This document shows, one piece after another, positions 59,005-64,000 of a stretch of DNA of 64,000 bases. The translations under genes were made by a program, and so were the position numbers. Origin of the DNA: JACVRW01 sp963746825 (GTDB lineage Bacteria; Actinomycetota; Thermoleophilia; Solirubrobacterales; Thermoleophilaceae); the NCBI GenBank assembly GCA_963746825.1, contig CAVVCU010000005.1:310001-374000 (forward strand). Direction: 5' to 3'. Numbering within the stretch: the first letter of the stretch is position 1; each line of letters begins with the position of its first letter. The notes beneath the pieces are model-generated. The model was given only the letters and a program-made list of their open reading frames with translations, was not told where the DNA came from and did not search any database.

Positions 59005-60062
59005 GCGAGCGAGCCGACCGCCTGGCCGCCCTCCTCGGCGAGCGAGAGCTCGAGTGCCTGCTGGTCAGCGACCTGGTCAACGTGCGCTGGCTCACCGGCT
59101 TCACCGGCACCAACGGCGCGTGCCTGATCACCGGCGACGAGCGGCTGTTCTTCACCGATTTTCGCTACGTCGAGCAGGCCAAGGCGCAGGTGGACGGCTT
59201 CGAGCAGGTGGAGGTGGGCCGCGACATGCTGGCCGGCGTCGCGGGGCGCCTCGCCGGCCGAGCCGGGTTCGACGACGCGACGGTCACCGTGCGCACGCAC
59301 GCCAAGCTGGCCGGCAAGGCGGGGGAGGGCGTGGAGCTTGTGGCCGCCGGCGGCCTGGTCGAGCGCCTGCGGGCGGTCAAGGACCCGGCGGAGCTCGAGG
59401 CCATGCGCGGGGCGGCTCAGATCGCCGACGCCGCCTACGAACGCATCCGCGAACGCGGGCTCGGCGGCCGCAGCGAGCGCGCGGTGGCCCTCGACGTGGC
59501 TCGCTTCATGGAGGACGCGGGTGCCGAAGGTCCCTCGTTTCCGGCCATCGTGGCGGCGGGCGAGAACGGTGCCCGCCCGCACGCCGTGCCGCGCGACACG
59601 GAGATTCCCGCCGGCACGCTCGTGGTGATCGACATGGGAGCGCAGCTCGACGGCTACTGCTCGGACTGCACACGGACGTTCGCCACCGGCCCCTTGGAGG
59701 ACGATGCGGTCGAGGTCTACGAGCTCGTGCGCGAAGCGCAGGCCGCCGCCCGCGATGCGGTGCGCGCCGGCGCCGCGTGCCGCGAGGTCGACGCCGTGGC
59801 CCGCGATCTGATCGACGCCGGCGGGCACGGGGAGCGATTCGGCCACGGGCTCGGTCATGGGGTGGGGCTGGAGGTGCACGAGGCACCGCGCCTGGCGCGG
59901 ACCGCGGAGGGTGAGCTGGAGGCGGGCAACGCGGTGACCGTGGAGCCCGGGGTGTACCTGCCGGGCCGCTTCGGCGTGCGCATCGAGGACCTCGTCGTGG
60001 TGACCGAGGACGGCTGCGAGAGCCTGACCGCATTCCCGAAGGAGCTCGTGACGGTCGACTGA
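59001..60062 (+). CDS. pepQ: Xaa-Pro aminopeptidase / M24 family metallopeptidase
   Basis: 353 residues. A creatinase-like N-terminal domain (LVSDLVNVRWLTGFTGTNG) is followed by a pita-bread M24 catalytic domain with the five metal ligands: Asp in VVIDMGAQ, Asp in YCSDCTRTF, His in GHGLGHGVGLEVHE, Glu in VTVEPGVYLPG and Glu in VRIEDLVVV. It removes N-terminal residues before proline or cleaves X-Pro dipeptides. Placement after aroQ (often followed by efp elsewhere) is typical, but here a TauE gene follows. Confidence 0.93.
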   Translation: MSERADRLAALLGERELECLLVSDLVNVRWLTGFTGTNGACLITGDERLFFTDFRYVEQAKAQVDGFEQVEVGRDMLAGVAGRLAGRAGFDDATVTVRTHAKLAGKAGEGVELVAAGGLVERLRAVKDPAELEAMRGAAQIADAAYERIRERGLGGRSERAVALDVARFMEDAGAEGPSFPAIVAAGENGARPHAVPRDTEIPAGTLVVIDMGAQLDGYCSDCTRTFATGPLEDDAVEVYELVREAQAAARDAVRAGAACREVDAVARDLIDAGGHGERFGHGLGHGVGLEVHEAPRLARTAEGELEAGNAVTVEPGVYLPGRFGVRIEDLVVVTEDGCESLTAFPKELVTVD

Positions 60063-60787
60063 TGGCCCTTGCGGCGCTCGCGGCCCTCGCCGGCGCCTTC
60101 GTGCAGTCGGCGACCGGCTTCGGCTTCGCGCTGGTGCTGAGCCCGGCGCTCCTGGCGGTGCTCGAGCCGGTCGAGGCGGTCACGACGCTGCTCTTCCTGG
60201 GCCTCGTGCTCAACGTGCTCGTACTCTTCGAGCACGGCCGGCCGCACCACGTGGATTGGCGCTCGCTCGTGCCCGTGCTGGTTGCGGCCGCGCCCGGGCT
60301 GGTCGTCGGCCTGGTCGCGCTCACCCAGCTCTCCAAGGCGACGCTTCAGGTGGCGGTGGGCGTGGCCGTGGTGCTCGCGGCCGCGTGGCAGCTGCTTAGG
60401 CGCTCGCGGCCCGCGCGGCTCCCGGCGAGCGGCGGCTGGGTCGCCGGCTTCGTGAGCGGCGCTCTCACCACCTCCATCAGCGTGAGCGGGCCGCCCGTGG
60501 TGATCTGGCTCGAGGCCCGCGGGATGACGCCCGAGGAGTTCCGCGCCACGCTGGCCGTCAGCTTCTTCGCGCTCAACCTGGCGGGGGTGGGCCTGCTGCT
60601 GGCGGCCGAGGGCGCGGGCGGGCTCGAGGCCACGACGATCCTGCCGCTGCTCGCCATCATCGTGGTGGGCCACGTGCTCGGCATGCTCGCCTTCCGGCGC
60701 CTCGATCGCGAGCGCTTCTTCACCGCCGTGCTCGCGCTGGTGGCGGCCACCGGCCTCGCGAGCATCGCGGCGGGGTTGGCGGGATAG
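60062..60787 (+). CDS. TauE/SafE family sulfite/organosulfonate exporter-like permease
   Basis: A 241-residue membrane protein with about seven to eight helices. The two family repeats are visible: AGAFVQSATGFGFALVLSP near the start and GWVAGFVSGALTTSISVSGPPVVIWL in the second half. The start codon overlaps the pepQ stop by one base, so it is probably co-translated. Members export sulfite, sulfonates or other small anions; the substrate here is not indicated. Confidence 0.9.
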   Translation: MALAALAALAGAFVQSATGFGFALVLSPALLAVLEPVEAVTTLLFLGLVLNVLVLFEHGRPHHVDWRSLVPVLVAAAPGLVVGLVALTQLSKATLQVAVGVAVVLAAAWQLLRRSRPARLPASGGWVAGFVSGALTTSISVSGPPVVIWLEARGMTPEEFRATLAVSFFALNLAGVGLLLAAEGAGGLEATTILPLLAIIVVGHVLGMLAFRRLDRERFFTAVLALVAATGLASIAAGLAG

Positions 60788-60824
60788 AGCTCGGGTTCGA
60801 GCTTGCACACCGCCGAAGCTGATG

Positions 60825-60838
60825 CGAACATGCGTTCG
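60825..60838. promoter_or_regulatory. LexA (SOS) box of imuB
   Basis: CGAACATGCGTTCG, a perfect palindrome (CGAAC-N4-GTTCG) identical in form to the actinobacterial/Gram-positive LexA site. It ends four bases before the imuB ATG. Confidence 0.9.
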
Positions 60839-60842
60839 ATAG

Positions 60843-62087
60843 ATGATCGTATGCGTCCTCTACCCCCGATTCGAGCTCCTCGCCGCTCTGAGCGATAGGC
60901 GGGCGCTGCTCGCCGAGCCCGCCGCGCTGGCCCCCGAGGCGGGACGCGAGCAGGTGGTGGGGGAGGTGTCCGCGCCGGCCGAGGCCTTCGGCGTCGTGCG
61001 GGGAATGCGCCTGGGCGAGGCGATGACGCGCTGTCCGGGCCTGCGGCTCGTGCCGCCCGATCCCGAAGGGGTGCGCTCGCTCTGGAACACCCTGCTCGAC
61101 CGCCTCGAGGCGATCGGGGCGCAGGTCGAGTCCGATCGCGCGGGGGTGGCCTATTTCGAATCGGATGGGTTGCGCGGCCTCCACGGCGGCGATCTGGCCG
61201 GGGTGCTGTCGGCCGCCCGCCGGGCGCTGGGTCCCGGCGCTCGTTTCGGAGCGGCGCCGTGTCGCTTCGCGGCCCACGCCGCGGCGCTGCAGGTCAGGCC
61301 GAGAAGGGGTCGCAGGGCGCAAGCGTCCGGCTCGGCCGGACGCGCAGCGATGTTTTCCTATGTCGTGGAGGAGCATGAGCTGCGTCGATTCCTCAACCCG
61401 CTGCCCGTCTCGCTGCTGCGCACCCGCTTCGAGCTCGAGTCGCTTCCCGAGCTCTTCGCGCAGCTCGGGATCCGCACGCTCGGGGAGCTTGCGAGTCTCT
61501 CCGCGCGCGTGGTCGCCGAGCGCTTCGGCCATCCGGGGCTGCTGGCCCTCGACCTGGCCTGCGGACGTGATTCCGCGCTCGAGCCGCGACGGCCCCCCGA
61601 GCCGGTGCTGGAGCGGCTGGACCTGCCCGAGGCGGCCTCCGGGCAGCAGCTCGAGCGCGCGCTCGAGCTGCTCGTGGCGCGTGTGCTCGCCCGGCGCGAG
61701 CGCCGCGGCCGGGCGTTGCGCGGGCTCTCGGTGTCGGCGCGCTTCGTGGCCGGCGGCACGTGGCGCATCACCGTGACGCTGCGCAACGCGAGCGCCGATC
61801 CCCGTCGGATCCAACTCGCGGTCGGCCCCAAGCTGGCCGAGCTGCCGGCGCCGGCGGATTCGCTGGCGCTGGAGGTGGAAGCCTTCGGGCCGCCCGCTCA
61901 GGATCAGGGCCGCCTGCTCGACGAGGCGGCGGCGATCCGGCGCGGCCGCCTGGGCGAGGCCGTCCGCCAGGCGCGCCAGGCCGCGGGCTCAGAGGCCGCT
62001 CTGAGGATCCTCGAGATCGACTCGGGCTCGCGCATTCCCGAGCGCCGCGCGGTGCTCGCGCCCTTCCCCGACGCCCAAGCGCCCTGA
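60843..62087 (+). CDS. imuB: ImuB-like Y-family DNA polymerase homologue
   Basis: 414 residues resembling Y-family polymerases (palm, fingers, thumb and little finger) but without the catalytic acidic residues. The first strand reads VCVLYPRFELLAAL where active enzymes have an Asp, and the second motif is YFESDGLRGLHGG. This is the pattern of ImuB, the clamp-binding hub of the ImuA-ImuB-DnaE2 mutasome used in SOS translesion synthesis. A LexA box directly overlaps its promoter. No imuA or dnaE2 lies next to it in this window. The ATG begins right after the LexA box, so the mRNA is probably leaderless. Confidence 0.88.
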   Translation: MIVCVLYPRFELLAALSDRRALLAEPAALAPEAGREQVVGEVSAPAEAFGVVRGMRLGEAMTRCPGLRLVPPDPEGVRSLWNTLLDRLEAIGAQVESDRAGVAYFESDGLRGLHGGDLAGVLSAARRALGPGARFGAAPCRFAAHAAALQVRPRRGRRAQASGSAGRAAMFSYVVEEHELRRFLNPLPVSLLRTRFELESLPELFAQLGIRTLGELASLSARVVAERFGHPGLLALDLACGRDSALEPRRPPEPVLERLDLPEAASGQQLERALELLVARVLARRERRGRALRGLSVSARFVAGGTWRITVTLRNASADPRRIQLAVGPKLAELPAPADSLALEVEAFGPPAQDQGRLLDEAAAIRRGRLGEAVRQARQAAGSEAALRILEIDSGSRIPERRAVLAPFPDAQAP

Positions 62088-62335
62088 CTCCCGCCGGTTC
62101 GCGACGGCTCGGCGAGCCCAAGCCCGCGAGCGTGCAGGCCGACGAGAGCGGAGTGCCGCTGGCCGTGGGAGCCCGGGACGTCGACTCGGTGCGCGAGGAA
62201 TGGGTCGTGGAGGACCGCTGGTGGACCGGCCGGCCCCTGCGCCGGCGCTACTTCGAGCTCGTGCTGGTGGACGGCCGCAACATCGTCGTCTTTCGCGACC
62301 TGGTCGCTGGGGGTTGGTTTCTGCAGCGGGCCTAG
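62084..62335 (+). CDS. small protein downstream of imuB (DUF6504-like)
   Basis: 83 residues as drawn, with GEPKPASVQADESGVPLAVG and the basic/aromatic core VREEWVVEDRWWTGRPLRRRYFELVL, ending GGWFLQRA. Similar short proteins sit beside imuB/dnaE2 genes in actinobacteria (DUF6504-type as I remember it). The start is unclear: CTG 62084 overlapping the imuB stop keeps the conserved N-terminus, while the first normal codon is GTG 62132. Probably co-expressed with imuB in the SOS response. Confidence 0.55.
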   Translation: MTPAGSRRLGEPKPASVQADESGVPLAVGARDVDSVREEWVVEDRWWTGRPLRRRYFELVLVDGRNIVVFRDLVAGGWFLQRA

Positions 62336-62456
62336 GGCTTGGCGGCCGGTGGCTGTAGGGCCAGGAGACCCTCAAAGCAGGACAGCGGCCTCCGAATCCC
62401 GCTGGCGCCTGTGCGCCCGCTTGGGCTGAATCTGCACTCTCGGCGAAAGCTTCCCG

Positions 62457-62502
62457 GCTCGAACCTCCAGCGAACCCCCATCCCTCTGGAGGGGGTTCGA
62501 GC
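62457..62502 (+). other. large hairpin in the leader of the propeller gene
   Basis: GCTCGAACC-TCCAG (62457-62470) pairs with CTGGA-GGG-GGTTCGAGC (62486-62502) with a small bulge. It is the first of two strong hairpins in the 254-base gap 62336-62589, which contains no gene. Confidence 0.55.
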
Positions 62503-62523
62503 GCGATCTGCACCTGCCGAATA

Positions 62524-62571
62524 GGGCGGGTAAGAGGCGCCGTTTTTCGGCGGTTACCCGTCCCGATTTTT
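62524..62571 (+). terminator. terminator or attenuator before the propeller gene
   Basis: GGGCGGGTAA pairs with TTACCCGTCCC, and an inner CGCCG/CGGCG stem closes on a T-loop (62524-62564); TTTTT follows at 62567-62571. It may end the imuB transcript or attenuate the gene 19 bases downstream. Confidence 0.7.
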
Positions 62572-62589
62572 ACCGTCCAGGAGGATTCG

Positions 62590-63945
62590 ATGAAGCCCCG
62601 TTTGCTTCTCGTGATGCTGGTTGCCATTTTCTGCACCGCGGCTGCTGCCGTGGTGGCCAGTGCCGGTACCGGCCACCACCCCAAAGACCGTGACCACCAC
62701 AAGCGAGGCTCCTACGAGGTGTGGCTGGTCGATCAGGAAGACAGGTTCAACGCCGGCGCGGGCACGCTGTACGTGTTCGACGGCCCTGAGCTCACTCGCG
62801 ACACCGCCAGCGCCCTTCCGGAGACGGTGGACCTCGCCGGATCCGTGCGCACCATGTGCCAGCAGAGGACCGGAACGGTCCCCGTGCGCCCGCACATGAT
62901 CGTCTTCAACGGCGGCGACAACGACGGCGCCGGCGGCAACACCCACGCGGCGCTGGCCTTCGTGGCCAGCGGGCACGTGGTCTTCCTCGACGCCGACACC
63001 CGCGAGCCGGTCGAGTGCATCGACGTGGGCACCCAGGCGCACGCCGCCTGGCCGACCCCCAATCAGCGTCACCTGATCGTCGCCAACCAGAACGGGAAGC
63101 AGCTCCAGCGCATCCGCACGGACTACCGCAGGGAGATCTTCACCCTCGAGCCGTCGGCCACGATCGACCTGGCCGCGTGCACCACGCCGAGCGGGGCGGC
63201 CTGCCAGGACCCGAGCCTGCGCCCGGACAACGCGCCGATCTGCCCGCGCACCACCAGCGACGGCCGCTTCACCTTCGTCACGCTGCGTGGCGGCGGCATG
63301 TTCGTGGTCGACCACAACACCACGCCCATGCGGATCGTGGCGGAGTACGACCGCACCCACGTCGACGACAACGGCTGCGGGGAGATGGAGGTGCAGGACA
63401 AGATGTACGTGAACAGCGGGGCCGGGTTGACCGTGCCGCCGGTTCCCGGTGACGATCCCTACGGCCACGACGTCTACTCCTTCGAGCTCGACGACTACAG
63501 CCGCAGGCCCTCCACCACCCCCAACACCCCGGCCGGCAGGCTCGTGTTCAGCCGCGACGACGAGGGTGTGCCCGTGGATGGGCACGCCGTGGCCCTCACC
63601 GAGCACGGACGCTACATCTGGTGGGGCGATCGCACCCAGAACGACGTGGTGGTCGTCGATCCGCGTCGCGACCGCGAGGTCAACCGATTCGAGCTGGCCG
63701 GCCCCTTCAGCGCCGACCCGGCCCCCGACCTGTTCGACCTCTCGCCGCGCGGGGACTTCATGTTCTCCTCGCTGCGTGGCCCGAACCCGTCGTCCGGACA
63801 CGAGGCATTTGGCTCCACGCCTGGCGTAGGCGTGATAGATGTGAAGCGTGGCGGAAAGAGCGGTCGGCTCGTTGGAGTGGCCCGGGTGGGCGAGGTGCGG
63901 GGCACGCCCGACCCGCATGCGATCAGGGTGCGCACCGTGCGCTAG
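62590..63945 (+). CDS. secreted beta-propeller-like protein
   Basis: 451 residues with a signal peptide (about 1-25: LLLVMLVAIFCTAAAAVVAS). The mature part has repeated strand patterns of a YVTN/40-residue propeller: LYVFDGPEL, GHVVFLDADTREPVECIDVG, HLIVANQNGKQLQRI, FVTLRGGGMFVVDHNT, IWWGDRTQNDVVVVDPRRDREV, and a final FMFSSLRGPNP. Five or more cysteines may form disulfides. GGAGGATTCG precedes the ATG. The role is unknown; such proteins often bind ligands outside the cell or act as quinohaemoprotein-like enzymes, for which no motif is seen here. Confidence 0.75.
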   Translation: MKPRLLLVMLVAIFCTAAAAVVASAGTGHHPKDRDHHKRGSYEVWLVDQEDRFNAGAGTLYVFDGPELTRDTASALPETVDLAGSVRTMCQQRTGTVPVRPHMIVFNGGDNDGAGGNTHAALAFVASGHVVFLDADTREPVECIDVGTQAHAAWPTPNQRHLIVANQNGKQLQRIRTDYRREIFTLEPSATIDLAACTTPSGAACQDPSLRPDNAPICPRTTSDGRFTFVTLRGGGMFVVDHNTTPMRIVAEYDRTHVDDNGCGEMEVQDKMYVNSGAGLTVPPVPGDDPYGHDVYSFELDDYSRRPSTTPNTPAGRLVFSRDDEGVPVDGHAVALTEHGRYIWWGDRTQNDVVVVDPRRDREVNRFELAGPFSADPAPDLFDLSPRGDFMFSSLRGPNPSSGHEAFGSTPGVGVIDVKRGGKSGRLVGVARVGEVRGTPDPHAIRVRTVR

Positions 63946-63981
63946 TCGCAGGGAGAGCGCGCCAAAAGACTGGGGTAAGGG

Positions 63982-63998
63982 GGCCGCGGCTTGCGGCC
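63982..63998 (+). terminator. hairpin after the propeller gene
   Basis: GGCCGC-GGCTT-GCGGCC, a perfect 6-bp stem 36 bases after the stop codon, at the very end of the window; what follows cannot be seen. Confidence 0.4.
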
Positions 63999-64000
63999 GA

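Noticed and set aside
62355..62375. CCAGGAGACC, similar to part of the cobalamin-riboswitch B12 box
   Set aside because: The rest of the B12 box and the conserved core are absent; the match sits in a small local palindrome.

Overview
The window is 64 kb of a high-GC chromosome with short intergenic gaps and many GTGA or ATGA stop/start overlaps. Gene content and order (alaS-ruvX-mltG-aroE, a type IV pilus cluster, then aroC-aroKB-aroQ-pepQ; an NSAT-style hisS-aspS pair; MmyB-like, SigF and ECF41 regulators) point to a deep-branching actinobacterium, most likely class Thermoleophilia. That assignment is inferred from gene content only. There are no rRNA or tRNA genes, CRISPR arrays, insertion sequences or prophage genes.

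Layout. 0-4.1 kb: MBL hydrolase, hisS, aspS and two tiny membrane proteins. 4.2-5.2 kb: a PAS-GGDEF diguanylate cyclase flanked by a 33-bp direct repeat. 5.2-12.9 kb: a carbon-catabolic region (aldehyde dehydrogenase joined to a GMC oxidoreductase, its small subunit, a divergent LacI regulator, and a Gfo/Idh - DUF993 - sugar isomerase operon) with three matching LacI-type operators. 13.2-15.8 kb: an IscU-like/MnmA fusion, a degenerate RsbW-like protein and a SigF-type sigma factor in one overlapping operon. 15.9-21.9 kb: a complete peptide-type ABC importer. 22.2-24.9 kb: an MFS transporter and a membrane HD-GYP phosphodiesterase, of less GC-rich composition. 25-30 kb: alaS-ruvX-mltG-aroE. 30.1-35.5 kb: first half of the type IV pilus locus (thioredoxin-fold lipobinding-like protein, pilB, pilT, pilC). 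35.5-49.4 kb: a mosaic of accessory genes, including an ECF41 sigma factor with its epimerase partner. 49.4-55.9 kb: second half of the pilus locus (c-di-GMP riboswitch, pilin, pilD, pilM, pilN, pilO, a PilP-position gene and a secreted IPT/calcium-repeat protein). 55.9-60.8 kb: aroC-aroKB-aroQ-pepQ-TauE. 60.8-62.3 kb: SOS-controlled imuB and a small partner. 62.6-63.9 kb: a secreted propeller-like protein.

The most striking signal is regulatory. Matches to the flagellar/WhiG sigma-28 promoter (TAAA-N15-GCCGATAA type) lie at exact 15-nt spacing in front of both halves of the pilus locus: before the pilB operon, before the riboswitch-pilin unit and before pilM. Weaker versions precede the diguanylate cyclase, the IPT protein and perhaps the HD-GYP gene. 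With a c-di-GMP-I riboswitch in the pilin leader, this suggests that an alternative sigma factor and c-di-GMP jointly control pilus assembly: one gene makes the messenger, one degrades it, and the pilin mRNA senses it.

Several genes carry apparent single indels (DUF993 protein, MFS C-terminus, DHFR-family protein, PilP-position protein, and probably the ALDH/GMC junction). Most lie in short homopolymer or GC runs. They may be real decay or assembly errors and should be checked before the fusion or pseudogene calls are trusted.
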